From Burkholderiaceae bacterium (lineage in GTDB: Bacteria; Pseudomonadota; Gammaproteobacteria; Burkholderiales; Burkholderiaceae): a stretch of 64,000 nucleotides of DNA. Made by a program: the position numbers and the translations under genes. Below are positions 26,856-38,074 of the stretch, one piece after another. The DNA lies in assembly GCA_947448695.1 (NCBI GenBank), contig CANFOL010000003.1, positions 1 to 64,000 on the forward strand. Direction: 5' to 3'. The notes beneath the pieces are model-generated. The model did no database searches, was not told the origin of the DNA, and was given only the letters and a program-made list of their open reading frames with translations. Every line of letters starts with the position of its first letter. Position 1 is the stretch's first letter.

Positions 26856-29182
26856 ATTGCAGATAATTTTGCGATACTCAATTGCAACCACTTCGTTCCA
26901 TGTCTTGCAAAATTAACTTGTACTTTGGTATCAATACCATTACCTTCAAAATTAATAATTCGGCCTTCTCCAAATTTACTATGAAATACATTTTGACCCG
27001 TATGAAATCCATGCTCATCTTTCGCTTTCGTGTGGCTAACTAAAACTGAAGATCCGCTTGAAGATGTCGAACGGCGATCATCTCCCAAACTAGCATTTCC
27101 CCAACTAGGATTTACCTGTCTAGAATGAGAAGACCATACAGAATCTTTTTGCTTTGGGGTAAGTAATTTAATATTTTCTTTAGGCAACTCATCTAAAAAA
27201 CGTGAGGGTAAGTTATATCGCACTTGTCCATGCAACATCCGCGATTGGGTATGCGAAATATACAGGCGATCTCTTGCTCGAGTAATCGCGACATACATTA
27301 AACGCCTCTCTTCCTCAAGACCCTTATCTTCATTTAAACTATTTTCATGTGGAAATAAGCCTTCTTCAAGGCCTGTTATAAATACCGCTTTAAACTCCAA
27401 ACCTTTCGATGCATGGACTGTCATTAATTGCACAGCTTCTTGTCCAGCTTGAGCTTGGTTATCTCCCGCCTCAAGAGAAGCATGCGATAAAAATGCTGCC
27501 AGCGGAGACATCTCCGGAATGGTTTGACTAAAATTTTGATTTTCAAATAATGGCTCTACTGGAATACTTGTATTAAATTCAATAGGCGTCAGTGCTTTTG
27601 TATCTTGACCAATCCCCTCTTCAGCAATAAATGCAGTAGCCGCATTAATTAACTCTTGTAAGTTTTCTATTCGATCTTGACCTTCTTTTTCAGTCAAATA
27701 ATGCTGTATTAATCCGCAGTGCTGTAAAACAAAATCAATTAATTCAGGCAAGGTATTATTTTTTGTTGAATCACGTAGGTAATCAATAAGGCGTATAAAG
27801 CCATTAATTACTGTTCCTGATTTACCCTCTAAAAAACTCCCTGCAGTATATAAAGAACATCGTTGCGTTTTTGCAATATCTTGCAATGCTTCAATTGATC
27901 TTGCTCCAATACCTCTAGTAGGAAAATTGACTACCCTTGAGAATGCTGTGTCGTCATTAGGGTTTTCTAAAAGTCGTAAATACGCTAAGGCATGCTTAAT
28001 CTCAGCTCTTTCAAAAAAGCGCAACCCACCATAAACTCGATAGGCAATGCTGGCGGAAAACAGCCCGTGCTCAATAATTCGCGACTGCGCATTACTGCGA
28101 TACAAAATAGCAATTTCGCTACGCGCATAACCATCGTTGATCAGCCCACGGATTTCATCAATCAACCAACCGGCCTCTGCGCCATCACTCCCAGCCTCAT
28201 ACACGCGAACTAATTCGCCATGTCCGGCATCAGTTCTTAAGTTTTTACCTAAGCGCTCTGTATTGTTGGCAATTAGGTGATTGGCGGTATCTAAGATATG
28301 TCCATGAGAGCGGTAGTTTTGCTCTAACTTCACCATCGTTGGCCTAAATTGCCTCTCAAACAATCGCATATTAGCGACATCTGCCCCACGAAAAGCATAA
28401 ATACTTTGGTCATCATCTCCAACTGCAAACACCGCAGATGGTGTCTGTCCACCATGATTAGATAATAACTTTAACCACGCATATTGGAGTGCATTGGTAT
28501 CTTGAAATTCATCAACCAATATATGACGAAAACGCTGCTGATAATGCCGGCGAATCGGTTCATGATGTTTGAGTAATTCATAGGAGCGCAGGAGTAATTC
28601 AGAAAAATCAACTACGCCCTCTCGATTACATTGCTCCTCATAGGCCGCATATAACTTAATCAACATCGCTTGAAAATCGTCAGAGGCAGATAAATCCTTG
28701 GGACGTTGCCCCTTCTCCTTTGCGTGCGATACAAAGTATTGCAATTGTTTTGGTGGATATTTCTCATCATCCACCTTGAGAACTTTTAACAGGCGTTTAA
28801 TGGCCGATAATTGATCTTGAGTATCTAATATCTGAAATGTAGATGGCAGCCCCGCATCTTGATGATGTGCTCTTAAGAGTCGATTACATAATCCATGAAA
28901 AGTGCCAACCCACATGCCGCGGGTATTAATCGGTAACATCGCAGACAACCTAGTCAACATCTCTTTAGCAGCTTTGTTCGTAAACGTAACAGCTAAAATA
29001 CCAATTGGTGAAACTTGTCCAGTTTGAATTAGCCAAGCAATACGCGTCGTCAAAACTTTGGTTTTCCCACTTCCCGCTCCGGCTAAAATAAGGGCTGAAG
29101 GTAAATATGCTTCAGAAGGGCTTGCGCTCAGAGTTACAGCCTCTAATTGCTCGGGGTTTAAGTTGTCTAATAAATCGTTCAC
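26852..29182 (-). CDS. uvrD: UvrD/Rep-family ATP-dependent DNA helicase
   Basis: Superfamily 1A 3'-5' helicase of 776 residues, probably UvrD itself, acting in nucleotide excision and mismatch repair. Walker A is LILAGAGSGKTKVL, motif Ia AVTFTNKAAKEM, Walker B ILVDEFQDTN, motif III AVGDDDQSIYAFRGA, motif IV LEQNYRSH, motif V TVHASKGLEFKAVF and motif VI YVAITRARDRLYI. The C-terminus has the Tudor-like tail typical of UvrD/PcrA (FHSKFGEGRIINFEGNG). Rep is a close alternative. It is divergent from valS. Confidence 0.93.
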   Translation of the reverse strand: MNDLLDNLNPEQLEAVTLSASPSEAYLPSALILAGAGSGKTKVLTTRIAWLIQTGQVSPIGILAVTFTNKAAKEMLTRLSAMLPINTRGMWVGTFHGLCNRLLRAHHQDAGLPSTFQILDTQDQLSAIKRLLKVLKVDDEKYPPKQLQYFVSHAKEKGQRPKDLSASDDFQAMLIKLYAAYEEQCNREGVVDFSELLLRSYELLKHHEPIRRHYQQRFRHILVDEFQDTNALQYAWLKLLSNHGGQTPSAVFAVGDDDQSIYAFRGADVANMRLFERQFRPTMVKLEQNYRSHGHILDTANHLIANNTERLGKNLRTDAGHGELVRVYEAGSDGAEAGWLIDEIRGLINDGYARSEIAILYRSNAQSRIIEHGLFSASIAYRVYGGLRFFERAEIKHALAYLRLLENPNDDTAFSRVVNFPTRGIGARSIEALQDIAKTQRCSLYTAGSFLEGKSGTVINGFIRLIDYLRDSTKNNTLPELIDFVLQHCGLIQHYLTEKEGQDRIENLQELINAATAFIAEEGIGQDTKALTPIEFNTSIPVEPLFENQNFSQTIPEMSPLAAFLSHASLEAGDNQAQAGQEAVQLMTVHASKGLEFKAVFITGLEEGLFPHENSLNEDKGLEEERRLMYVAITRARDRLYISHTQSRMLHGQVRYNLPSRFLDELPKENIKLLTPKQKDSVWSSHSRQVNPSWGNASLGDDRRSTSSSGSSVLVSHTKAKDEHGFHTGQNVFHSKFGEGRIINFEGNGIDTKVQVNFARHGTKWLQLSIAKLSAI

Positions 29183-29220
29183 GTTACTTTATTTAAATAC
29201 CAAATTATAATTTGAGACAT

Positions 29221-32118
29221 ATGTCTATAAATGAAAATACACACTCTAGTAGCTCTGGGCAACCAACAGCTGATTTAGCAAAAGCATTTGAACCCCACAA
29301 GGTTGAACAACCCCTTTTAGAAATCTGGGCAAAAAAAAATATCGGCGCAGTTGAAATTCAATCTGACCGAGATAATTTTTGTATCCAATTGCCGCCCCCT
29401 AATGTTACAGGTACTTTGCATATGGGGCACGCTTTTAACCAAACCATTATGGATGGCCTTACCAGGCATGCCCGTATGCAAGGGAAAAATACCCTTTGGG
29501 TTCCGGGCACAGACCATGCTGGCATTGCTACTCAAATCGTTGTTGAACGTCAATTAGATGCAAAAAAAATATCTCGTCATGATTTAGGGCGTGAAAAATT
29601 CCTTGAAAAAGTTTGGGCATGGAAAGAGGAGTCTGGCTCGACTATTACAAGCCAAATTAGACGGATGGGTGCATCAATCGATTGGAATCATGAATACTTC
29701 ACCATGAATCCAGCCATGTCCGAATCTGTCGTTGAGGTGTTTGTCTCTCTTTATGAGCAAGGTCTTATTTATCGTGGCAAACGATTAGTTAATTGGGACC
29801 CTATTTTAGGAACTGCAGTCTCCGATCTTGAGGTTGAGAGCGTTGAAGAACAAGGTTTCATGTGGCAGATTCAATACCCGCTAGAAGATGGCTCTGGAAG
29901 CCTAACGGTCGCAACGACAAGACCAGAGACAATGTTAGGCGACGTAGCTGTCATGGTTCATCCAGATGACGAAAGATATCAACATCTCATTGGCAAATCC
30001 GTTGTGTTGCCCTTGTGTAATCGAACAATTCCAATCATTGCCGATGATTATGTGGATATGAGCTTTGGTACGGGTGTTGTCAAAGTTACACCCGCGCACG
30101 ACTTCAATGACTATGCGGTTGGTCAACGCCATCATTTACCTCTGATCAACATCTTAACCTTAGATGCCAAAATCAATGCTGAGGCACCACTAACTTATCG
30201 AGGTCTTGATCGCTTTGATGCTCGTAAAAAAATCGTCTCAGATTTAGAAGGAGCAGGGCTCTTAAAAGCGGTAGCGCCACACACCTTGATGGTGCCTCGT
30301 GGTGATCGTACACAAAGCGTGATAGAGCCAATGCTCACCGATCAATGGTTTGTGGCGATGTCAAAACCATCTCCAGACAATCAATATATGCCCGGTGAAT
30401 CCATCGCTAGTGCAGCCCTTGCGGCTGTCAAAAATGGTGATATTGCTTTGGTTCCTGAAAACTGGAATAGTACCTACAGTGGTTGGCTGGAGAATATTCA
30501 AGATTGGTGTATTTCTAGGCAATTATGGTGGGGTCATCAAATTCCAGCATGGTACAAAGAAGATGGCTCTTTCATTGTGGCCCGGTCATTGGAAGAGGCT
30601 CAAGAAAAAGCACTACAAGAATCTTATAAAGGCACACTGGTTAGAGATCCTGATGTTCTTGATACGTGGTTTAGCTCTGCCTTAGTTCCTTTTTCTTCAT
30701 TAGGATGGCCTAAAAAAACTGAATTATTGGATCATTTTTTACCTTCAACAGTTTTAGTTACTGGTTTTGACATCATCTTCTTTTGGGTGGCCCGTATGGT
30801 CATGATGACCTGCCACTTCACCGGTAAAGTACCCTTTAAGAAAGTCTATGTGCATGGCTTAGTCCGTGACTCAGAAGGTCAAAAAATGAGTAAATCTAAG
30901 GGCAATACCTTAGATCCGTTAGACCTCATCGATGGGATTACTCTGGAGGAGTTATTAAAAAAACGCACTCAAGGGCTCATGAACCCAAAGCAAACTGAAA
31001 CGATTACAAAAAAGACAAAAAAAGAATTTCCGGAAGGGATTCCCCCCTTCGGTACTGATGCCTTGCGATTTACCTTTGCCTCAATGGCTACTTTAGGCAG
31101 AAATATCAACTTTGATCAAAAGCGCTGCGAGGGCTATCGTAATTTTTGTAATAAATTATGGAATGCTACGCGCTTTGTTCTCATGAACTGTCCGGGCGGC
31201 CGCGAAGACAATGGTATCGCGCCATGCGTTGGCGATTGCGGCCCTGATGGATATCTCCACTTCTCTCCTGCTGATCGTTGGATTGTTTCTGAACTTCAAA
31301 GGGTTGAGGCAGATATTCAACGCGGCTTTGAAGAGTACCGTTTTGATTTGATTGCTACGTCCCTCTATCAATTCGTATGGGATGAGTATTGCGATTGGTA
31401 CTTGGAATTAGCCAAAGTTCAACTTCAACATGGTACAGAAGCAAATCAACGTGGCACAAGAAGAACTTTACTGCGAGTTCTTGAAACGATTCTGCGTTTA
31501 GCTCACCCATTGATTCCATTTATCACTGAAGAGCTCTGGCAAACTGTTGCGCCAAAATCGGGCAAGGATTTAACCTTATGCCCACAGCAAACGATTGCTC
31601 TACAACCCTACCCGAAGGCGCAGTTAGAAAAAATTGATGAATCTAGTGAAAAATGGGTTAAGGAACTCAAGCAACTCATTGATGCCTGTAGAAACCTTCG
31701 CGGTGAAATGCAAATATCACCAGCCACGAAGGTGCCTTTGATTGTGCAAGGAAACGAAGAACTGCTTAATGCCTATAGTCCATATCTTTTAAGTTTGGCT
31801 AAACTATCAAAAGTAGTCATTGATTCAACGGGGGCTATGATTGATGAAAAAGCAGCGCAAGCTCCAGTAGTCATCGTAAACAACCATCGTCTGTTATTAG
31901 AAGTTGAAGTGGATATTGCCGCAGAGAGAATTCGACTTGGAAAAGAAATTTCTCGTTTAGAATCAGAAATAACAAAAGCGAATGCAAAGCTGAGTAATCA
32001 GAGTTTTGTAGACCGCGCCCCTCCGGAAGTAGTCGCACAAGAGCAACAACGTTTAAATGATTTCAAGATCCTTTTAGAAAAATTACGCAATCAATTAGAA
32101 CGTCTTCAATCATCTTAA
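29221..32118 (+). CDS. valS: valyl-tRNA synthetase
   Basis: Class I synthetase, 965 residues from ATG 29221; an in-frame TTG nine bases earlier is not needed. HIGH appears as [10 protein letters not shown] and KMSKS as [14 protein letters not shown]. The editing domain spans [14 protein letters not shown] to [20 protein letters not shown]. The C-terminal coiled coil ([20 protein letters not shown]) is the tRNA-binding arm of bacterial ValRS. galU follows 11 bp later on the same strand. Confidence 0.98.
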   Translation: MSINENTHSSSSGQPTADLAKAFEPHKVEQPLLEIWAKKNIGAVEIQSDRDNFCIQLPPPNVTGTLHMGHAFNQTIMDGLTRHARMQGKNTLWVPGTDHAGIATQIVVERQLDAKKISRHDLGREKFLEKVWAWKEESGSTITSQIRRMGASIDWNHEYFTMNPAMSESVVEVFVSLYEQGLIYRGKRLVNWDPILGTAVSDLEVESVEEQGFMWQIQYPLEDGSGSLTVATTRPETMLGDVAVMVHPDDERYQHLIGKSVVLPLCNRTIPIIADDYVDMSFGTGVVKVTPAHDFNDYAVGQRHHLPLINILTLDAKINAEAPLTYRGLDRFDARKKIVSDLEGAGLLKAVAPHTLMVPRGDRTQSVIEPMLTDQWFVAMSKPSPDNQYMPGESIASAALAAVKNGDIALVPENWNSTYSGWLENIQDWCISRQLWWGHQIPAWYKEDGSFIVARSLEEAQEKALQESYKGTLVRDPDVLDTWFSSALVPFSSLGWPKKTELLDHFLPSTVLVTGFDIIFFWVARMVMMTCHFTGKVPFKKVYVHGLVRDSEGQKMSKSKGNTLDPLDLIDGITLEELLKKRTQGLMNPKQTETITKKTKKEFPEGIPPFGTDALRFTFASMATLGRNINFDQKRCEGYRNFCNKLWNATRFVLMNCPGGREDNGIAPCVGDCGPDGYLHFSPADRWIVSELQRVEADIQRGFEEYRFDLIATSLYQFVWDEYCDWYLELAKVQLQHGTEANQRGTRRTLLRVLETILRLAHPLIPFITEELWQTVAPKSGKDLTLCPQQTIALQPYPKAQLEKIDESSEKWVKELKQLIDACRNLRGEMQISPATKVPLIVQGNEELLNAYSPYLLSLAKLSKVVIDSTGAMIDEKAAQAPVVIVNNHRLLLEVEVDIAAERIRLGKEISRLESEITKANAKLSNQSFVDRAPPEVVAQEQQRLNDFKILLEKLRNQLERLQSS

Positions 32119-32129
32119 AGTAAAAAACT

Positions 32130-32996
32130 ATGAAAACTAGTGTCTTTAAAGCAGTCTTTCCTGTAGCAGGCTTGGGTACGCGCTTTTTACCCGCCACTAA
32201 GGCAATGCCTAAAGAAATGTTAACTGTTGTTGATAAGCCATTGATTCAATATGCGGTTGAAGAAGCCATTGCTGCAGGTATTACAGAGCTTATTTTTGTA
32301 ACGGGGCGGTCAAAAAGAGCCATCGAAGATCATTTCGATAAAGCTTATGAATTAGAAAATGAACTTGAGCATAAAAATAAAAAAGATTTGCTGGAGATTG
32401 TGCAAAACATTAAACCCAGTCATGTCGACTGTGTTTATGTCAGACAAGCAGAAGCGCTAGGTCTTGGACATGCCATTTTATGTGCTGAAAAATTAGTTGG
32501 TGATGATCCTTTTGCTGTCATTTTGGCGGATGATTTACTTACCGGTAAACAACCGGTCATGGATCAAATGATCCAATTATTTAATCACTATCGTTGTTCA
32601 ATTATTGGCGTAGAAAAAATTGCTAAAGAACAAAGCCGATCTTATGGTGTGATTGAAGGTAAAAAATGGGATGAGAATATCTACAAATTAAGCAGCATCG
32701 TAGAAAAACCCGCTCCTGAGAATGCTCCATCCAATATGGGTGTCGTTGGAAGGTATGTTTTGACGTCAAATATTTTTAGTCATATTAAAAATTTATCTCC
32801 TGGCGCTGGGGGAGAGTATCAATTAACGGACGCAATTCAATCTTTAATCCAACAGGAGCAAGTATTGGCGTATGAGTATGAAGGTATCCGCTACGACTGC
32901 GGTAGTAAATTGGGTTATTTAAAGGCTACTGTTGAATTTGCTTTAAACCACCCTGAAGTTGGCGCTGATTTTGCCAACTTTTTAAAAAATCGTTAA
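32130..32996 (+). CDS. galU: UTP-glucose-1-phosphate uridylyltransferase
   Basis: Makes UDP-glucose for envelope polysaccharides, 288 residues. The nucleotide motif is PVAGLGTRFLPATKAMPKEM. KPLIQYAVEEAIAAGI, AEALGLGHAI and the Asp motif VILADDLLTG follow. SSIVEKPAPENAPSNMGVVG and YDCGSKLGYLKATVEF complete the family pattern. It is convergent with the TusA-like gene; no terminator is evident in the 4-bp gap. Confidence 0.97.
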   Translation: MKTSVFKAVFPVAGLGTRFLPATKAMPKEMLTVVDKPLIQYAVEEAIAAGITELIFVTGRSKRAIEDHFDKAYELENELEHKNKKDLLEIVQNIKPSHVDCVYVRQAEALGLGHAILCAEKLVGDDPFAVILADDLLTGKQPVMDQMIQLFNHYRCSIIGVEKIAKEQSRSYGVIEGKKWDENIYKLSSIVEKPAPENAPSNMGVVGRYVLTSNIFSHIKNLSPGAGGEYQLTDAIQSLIQQEQVLAYEYEGIRYDCGSKLGYLKATVEFALNHPEVGADFANFLKNR

Positions 32997-33000
32997 GACT

Positions 33001-33237
33001 TTAACGGCGCTTTAAATAGAAAGTAAAAACTTCGTCTTGCTTTTCTGTACCTAGTAACTCATTGCCTGTTTGTTTTGCAAACATAGGAATGTCCTGTTCA
33101 GCGCCGCGATCATTTGCAACTACTTTTAATATTTGACCTGTTTGCATATCGGCTAATGCTTTTTTAGTTCTCAGTACAGGTAATGGGCAAATCATACCCA
33201 TACAATCTAACTCTTTATCAATTTGTTCACTGATCAT
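33001..33237 (-). CDS. TusA/SirA-family sulfur carrier protein
   Basis: A 78-residue protein with the TusA signature [19 protein letters not shown], in which the Cys of CPxP is the sulfur carrier. TusA itself relays sulfur to tRNA thiolation, but paralogues serve other sulfur or regulatory roles, so no symbol is given. The start chosen is ATG 33237, five bases after AAGGAG and overlapping the alaS stop as ATGA; an upstream in-frame ATG at 33255 lies within alaS. Translational coupling to alaS is likely. Confidence 0.9.
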   Translation of the reverse strand: MISEQIDKELDCMGMICPLPVLRTKKALADMQTGQILKVVANDRGAEQDIPMFAKQTGNELLGTEKQDEVFTFYLKRR

Positions 33238-35876
33238 AAACGCTCCTTTAGCCACTGGGTAACACTTGTTAAGGCTTGTGGTAAATGTTGCGGTTGATTT
33301 CCACCGGCCATTGCCATATCAGGCTTGCCGCCACCCTTGCCGCCAACTTGTGTGGCAACATGATTCACCAAGTCACCTGCTTTTACTTTACCGGTTAAAT
33401 CTTGGGTTACTCCAGCCACAATTTGGACCTTATCATCTTGAATGGTTGCCAGCACAACGACTCCTGAATGAATCTTATTTTTAACTTGATCTAAAGTCTC
33501 ACGTAAAGCTTTCACATCTAAACCATCTAGCTTTGCCACCAAGGTGCTGATATTGTTAATCACAACTACTTGAGATAAAAGCTCCTCACCTTGAGTTGCT
33601 GCCATCTTTGATTTAAAACGCTCAAGATCTTTTTCTAGCATCTTGATTTGATCTTGTAATTGCTCAATACGATGTTGCACATCTTCAGGATTGGTTTTTA
33701 AAGCTCCTGCAATGTGAAGGATTTGTTGATCTGTTTTCTGAATTTTGCTTAAAGCATTTTCACCAGTGATAGCTTCAATACGCCTGATGCCAGCGGCTAC
33801 ACCACTCTCAGAAACAATCTTAAATAAACCAATATCGCCCGTACGATTAACGTGGGTACCCCCACATAACTCTTTCGAACTTCCAATTTCTAATACACGA
33901 ACTACATCTCCATACTTTTCACCAAACAACATCATGGCGCCTGTTTTTTGAGCATCATCAATGCTCATCGATTTGGCAGAGCTTGCAGCATTTTGCAAAA
34001 TTTCAGCATTCACGATTTGCTCAATTTTTACAATTTCATCACGTGTCACAGGAAGATTATGCGTAAAGTCAAAACGCGTTTTTTCTGTATCGACTAATGA
34101 ACCTTTTTGTTGAACATGGACGCCTAAAACTTCTCTTAAAGCCTTATGCATCAGATGGGTTGCGCTATGGTTTCGAGTGGTAGAAATACGCGCCGTTTGA
34201 TCAACTTTGGGATGAAGTACATCCCCAATCTTTAATGCACCCTCAAGTAATCGACCTTGATGACCAAATACATCTGCCTGAATTTTCATGGTGTCGTCCA
34301 CCTGAAAAAGTGCTGACGGATTCCTTAACTCACCCAAATCACCAATTTGTCCGCCAGACTCTGCGTAAAATGGTGTTTGATCGAGCACAATGACTGCGTC
34401 TTCACCGCTCTTTAATTCATTCACTTTTGAGCCATCAACATAAATTGCTTGAATAGTGGCCTTCTCAATAGACAAAAGGTCGTAACCCAAAAACTCTGTA
34501 GGAATACCCGAATACTCTAGGCCCTGAGCCATTTTAAATTTACCAGCTGCCCTAGCCAGGCTACGTTGTTGATTCATGGCAACATCAAAACCAATATCAT
34601 CTACTTGAACATTTCTTTCTCTGCATACATCCGCTGTCAAATCAAGCGGAAATCCAAAAGTGTCATGTAATTTGAAGGCGATAGCTCCATCAAGTGTTCT
34701 CGTATCCGAGTTATTGCTTAAATCCGATAAGGCTTGCTCTAGTATTTCCATACCATTAGCAATGGTTTGGAAAAAGCGCTCTTCTTCCTGTTTAATTACT
34801 TCAGTAATTTTTTCTTGCTGCGTTAACAAATCGGGATACGCTTGCCCCATCTCTTGAGCTAAGGCCTTCACTAAACGATAAAAGAACGGTGTTCTTGCAC
34901 CGAGCTTATATCCATGACGTATCGCACGACGTGTAATTCTCCTTAGAACATAACCACGCCCTGCATTTCCAGGAATAACGCCGTCTAATACGGTGAAACT
35001 ACAAGCTCGAATATGATCTGCAATCACCCTTAATGAAGGGCTCTCAATATCAACATCTTTGCCACCTGAAGATTCAACACTAGACTTAGCCGCAGCAATC
35101 AAGTTAACGAATAAATCGATTTCGTAATTGGAGTGGACATGCTGTAAAACGGCTGAAATTCTTTCGAGCCCCATACCAGTATCAACACTTTTCTTCGGCA
35201 ATGGGTGCATCACACCATTTTCATCGCGATTAAATTGCATGAACACATTGTTCCAAATCTCGATAAAACGATCGCCGTCTTCTTCAGGACTGCCTGGAGG
35301 CCCGCCGGGAATATCCTCACCGTGATCATAGAAAATTTCTGTACAAGGCCCACACGGCCCAGTATCACCCATCATCCAAAAATTATCTGAAGCGTATCTA
35401 GATCCTTTGTTATCACCAATTCGAATGACGCGCTCTGGTGGAACTCCCATTTTTTTGGTCCAAATGTCATACGCTTCATCATCTTCTTGATAGATCGTTA
35501 CCAATAATTTATCTTTCGGGAGTTTGAAAACCTCTGTCAACAACTCCCAAGCAAATTGAATGGCATCTTCTTTGAAATAATCCCCAAAAGAAAAGTTGCC
35601 CAACATTTCAAAAAAAGTATGATGCCGAGCTGTGTAGCCAACATTATCCAAATCATTATGTTTGCCGCCAGCACGAATGCATTTTTGTGCCGTAGTTGCC
35701 CTTGTATAAGGCCTTTTATCAAATCCTAAGAAGACATCCTTAAATTGATTCATTCCGGCGTTGGTAAACAACAAGGTCGGATCGTCTCCAGGAACTACTG
35801 GACTTGATGTGACAATTTGATGACCCTTGGATGCAAAATAATCCAAAAAACTTTGTCTAATTTCATTAACTTTCAT
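33234..35876 (-). CDS. alaS: alanyl-tRNA synthetase
   Basis: Class II synthetase of 880 residues. The N-terminal aminoacylation core has [20 protein letters not shown] and [15 protein letters not shown] (motif 2 region). The editing domain carries the metal His pair in [16 protein letters not shown] and the later Cys/His [15 protein letters not shown]. The C-terminal DHHA1-type domain has [17 protein letters not shown]. It is divergent from tctBA and coupled to the TusA-like gene. Confidence 0.98.
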   Translation of the reverse strand: MKVNEIRQSFLDYFASKGHQIVTSSPVVPGDDPTLLFTNAGMNQFKDVFLGFDKRPYTRATTAQKCIRAGGKHNDLDNVGYTARHHTFFEMLGNFSFGDYFKEDAIQFAWELLTEVFKLPKDKLLVTIYQEDDEAYDIWTKKMGVPPERVIRIGDNKGSRYASDNFWMMGDTGPCGPCTEIFYDHGEDIPGGPPGSPEEDGDRFIEIWNNVFMQFNRDENGVMHPLPKKSVDTGMGLERISAVLQHVHSNYEIDLFVNLIAAAKSSVESSGGKDVDIESPSLRVIADHIRACSFTVLDGVIPGNAGRGYVLRRITRRAIRHGYKLGARTPFFYRLVKALAQEMGQAYPDLLTQQEKITEVIKQEEERFFQTIANGMEILEQALSDLSNNSDTRTLDGAIAFKLHDTFGFPLDLTADVCRERNVQVDDIGFDVAMNQQRSLARAAGKFKMAQGLEYSGIPTEFLGYDLLSIEKATIQAIYVDGSKVNELKSGEDAVIVLDQTPFYAESGGQIGDLGELRNPSALFQVDDTMKIQADVFGHQGRLLEGALKIGDVLHPKVDQTARISTTRNHSATHLMHKALREVLGVHVQQKGSLVDTEKTRFDFTHNLPVTRDEIVKIEQIVNAEILQNAASSAKSMSIDDAQKTGAMMLFGEKYGDVVRVLEIGSSKELCGGTHVNRTGDIGLFKIVSESGVAAGIRRIEAITGENALSKIQKTDQQILHIAGALKTNPEDVQHRIEQLQDQIKMLEKDLERFKSKMAATQGEELLSQVVVINNISTLVAKLDGLDVKALRETLDQVKNKIHSGVVVLATIQDDKVQIVAGVTQDLTGKVKAGDLVNHVATQVGGKGGGKPDMAMAGGNQPQHLPQALTSVTQWLKERL

Positions 35877-35952
35877 AAAGTGTATTATCTCATTTTGGTG
35901 CGGAATTCAAAAAACTCATCATATAGATGTGGTTTAATTCACAGACTAGGGG

Positions 35953-35965
35953 AAACCCTTAGGGT
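35953..35965. promoter_or_regulatory. AACCC-TTA-GGGTT inverted repeat upstream of tctBA
   Basis: A 13-bp dyad preceded by TAGGGGA, so that AGGG/CCCT half-sites occur three times within about 20 bp. It lies between divergent alaS and tctB, roughly 75 bp before the tctB start, with a TACAAT at 35984-35989 that could be a -10. It looks like an operator; the protein is unknown. Confidence 0.45.
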
Positions 35966-36028
35966 TCTTGGCGAGGTTTAAACTTACAATCACACATCAT
36001 CATTAAAACAATTATTTAGGAGTTGGAA

Positions 36029-36490
36029 TTGAGAATAAAAGATAAGAAAGATTTTGCCTCAGGATTGATGTTCATTGCCTTTGGAGCATTTTTTGCGATT
36101 CTTGCTAGAGGTTACCAAATGGGGACAGCGGCAAAAATGGGTTCAGGCTATTTTCCATTTTGGTTAGGTGTACTTCTTGGTCTTCTAGGTTTAGTTGTTT
36201 TATTGAAGTCTTTAGCTTCAAGTAGTGAAGAACACGACCTTGGAAAATGGGATTGGAAGACCGTACTTTGGATTACAGGCGCAGTTGTTTTATTTGCCGT
36301 GATCCTTCAATTCCTTGGATTAATTTTGTCCATCATCATATTGGTATTTTTCTCTGCTTTAGCTAGTCATGAATTTAATTGGAAACAAACTCTAGTGAGC
36401 TCGATCATTTTGATTGGTATTTGCTACGGAGCCTTTGTTTGGGGTCTCAAGCTTCAGTTCCCAGTATGGCCTCCATTCCTAGTCGGCTAA
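36029..36490 (+). CDS. tctB: tripartite tricarboxylate transporter TctB-like small membrane subunit
   Basis: Small membrane component of the TTT uptake system, about 153 residues with four hydrophobic segments. DKKDFASGLMFIAFGAFFAI is the family's opening. MGTAAKMGSGYFPFWLGVLLGLLG is characteristic of TctB. No ATG fits: AGGAG at 36018-36022 sits six bases before TTG 36029, which is taken as the start; an earlier in-frame TTG at 36023 abuts the ribosome-binding site. It is 47 bp upstream of tctA. There is no receptor gene beside it. Confidence 0.9.
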   Translation: MRIKDKKDFASGLMFIAFGAFFAILARGYQMGTAAKMGSGYFPFWLGVLLGLLGLVVLLKSLASSSEEHDLGKWDWKTVLWITGAVVLFAVILQFLGLILSIIILVFFSALASHEFNWKQTLVSSIILIGICYGAFVWGLKLQFPVWPPFLVG

Positions 36491-36537
36491 TCACTCTATC
36501 CATACATACAAATACCTATTAAAGAAAGAACTATCAA

Positions 36538-38040
36538 ATGGATCTGTTAAGTAATCTCTCCCTAGGCTTTGCTACAGCCTTTACTCTACAAAACTTGGCG
36601 TATTGCTTTATCGGCTGTGTTCTTGGAACTCTCATTGGAGTTTTACCAGGACTTGGTCCTATTGCAACGATTGCGATGTTGCTCCCAGCAACTTACGCAC
36701 TCCCCCCAATTGCTGCTTTAATTATGCTTGCTGGTATTTACTACGGCGCACAATACGGTGGTTCAACTACCGCGATTTTGATTAATATCCCAGGTGAGTC
36801 ATCCTCCGTGGTAACCGCGATTGACGGTTATAAGATGGCTAGAAATGGTCGAGCGGGTGTAGCTTTATTTACCGCCGGTATGGGCTCATTCTTTGCTGGT
36901 TGTGTAGCTACCTTAGTTTTGGCTGCCTTTGCTGCGCCTTTATCTGAGCTGGCCTTTAAATTCGGTCCTGCTGAGTATTTCTCATTAATGGTTTTAGGAT
37001 TAATTGGCGCGGTTGTTTTAGCTTCAGGATCATTGATCAAGGCGATTGCCATGATTATTCTTGGACTATTATTAGGCTTAGTTGGTACTGACGTTAACTC
37101 TGGCACTGCTCGCTATTCGTTTGATATTCCGCAATTGACTGATGGCTTAGGTTTCGTAGCCGTAGCGATGGGTGTGTTTGGTTTTGCTGAAATTATGGCA
37201 AACCTTGAGCAAAAAGAAAATCGTGAAACATTCTTGGACAAGGTTACCAATTTATGGCCTACTAAGACTGACTTTAAACGTATGGTCATGCCAATTTTAC
37301 GCGGTACAACTTTGGGTTCCATTTTAGGTATTCTGCCTGGTGGTGGTGCTGCTCTTGCAGCTTTCGGGGCATACTCATTAGAGAAGAAAGTTTCTAAGTA
37401 TGGGCATGAATTCGGTAAAGGTGCGATCGAGGGTGTAGCTGCTCCTGAAAGTGCTAACAATGCTGCTGCTCAAACATCTTTCATTCCGTTATTAACATTA
37501 GGTATTCCACCAAATGCTGTGATGGCGTTAATGGTTGGTGCGATGACGATTCATAATATTCAGCCAGGTCCTCAGGTGATGACCAGCAATCCAGCTCTCT
37601 TCTGGGGTTTGATTGCATCCATGTGGATTGGTAATTTTATGTTGATTATTTTAAACTTACCAATGATTGGTGTTTGGGTTAAGTTGTTAACAATCCCTTA
37701 TAGACATCTCTATCCTGCCATCTTAGTGTTCTGCTGTATTGGTGTTTACTCTGTAAACAACACCGTGTTCGATATCTATTTGACTGCTGGTTTCGGTATT
37801 CTTGGATATCTCTTCATGAAGTTTAAGTGTGAAGCTCCTCCTTTATTATTAGGTTTTGTATTAGGGCCTATGATGGAAGAAAACTTCCGTAGAGCTCTTC
37901 TGTTGTCACGTGGCGATTACACCGTATTTTTAACTCGTCCTCTTTCAGCATCTCTCTTAGCAGCTGCCGCTTTCTTAGTGGTTATCGTATTGCTGCCAGC
38001 ATTTAAGAAGACACGTGAAGAAGCTTTCGTAGAAGATTGA
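36538..38040 (+). CDS. tctA: tripartite tricarboxylate transporter permease TctA
   Basis: Large membrane subunit (500 residues, about 11-12 transmembrane segments) that couples carboxylate import to an ion gradient. The family's two inverted-repeat signatures are visible: GVLPGLGPIATIAMLLPAT near the N-terminus and LGILPGGGAALAAFGAYSLE near the middle. YYGAQYGGSTTAILINIPGE and FIPLLTLGIPPNAVMALMVG also match. It must work with a periplasmic Bug protein encoded elsewhere, possibly one of the three near the left edge. Confidence 0.96.
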   Translation: MDLLSNLSLGFATAFTLQNLAYCFIGCVLGTLIGVLPGLGPIATIAMLLPATYALPPIAALIMLAGIYYGAQYGGSTTAILINIPGESSSVVTAIDGYKMARNGRAGVALFTAGMGSFFAGCVATLVLAAFAAPLSELAFKFGPAEYFSLMVLGLIGAVVLASGSLIKAIAMIILGLLLGLVGTDVNSGTARYSFDIPQLTDGLGFVAVAMGVFGFAEIMANLEQKENRETFLDKVTNLWPTKTDFKRMVMPILRGTTLGSILGILPGGGAALAAFGAYSLEKKVSKYGHEFGKGAIEGVAAPESANNAAAQTSFIPLLTLGIPPNAVMALMVGAMTIHNIQPGPQVMTSNPALFWGLIASMWIGNFMLIILNLPMIGVWVKLLTIPYRHLYPAILVFCCIGVYSVNNTVFDIYLTAGFGILGYLFMKFKCEAPPLLLGFVLGPMMEENFRRALLLSRGDYTVFLTRPLSASLLAAAAFLVVIVLLPAFKKTREEAFVED

Positions 38041-38074
38041 TGTAGTTCTTCAAGGCACATTACAATATGTGTCT

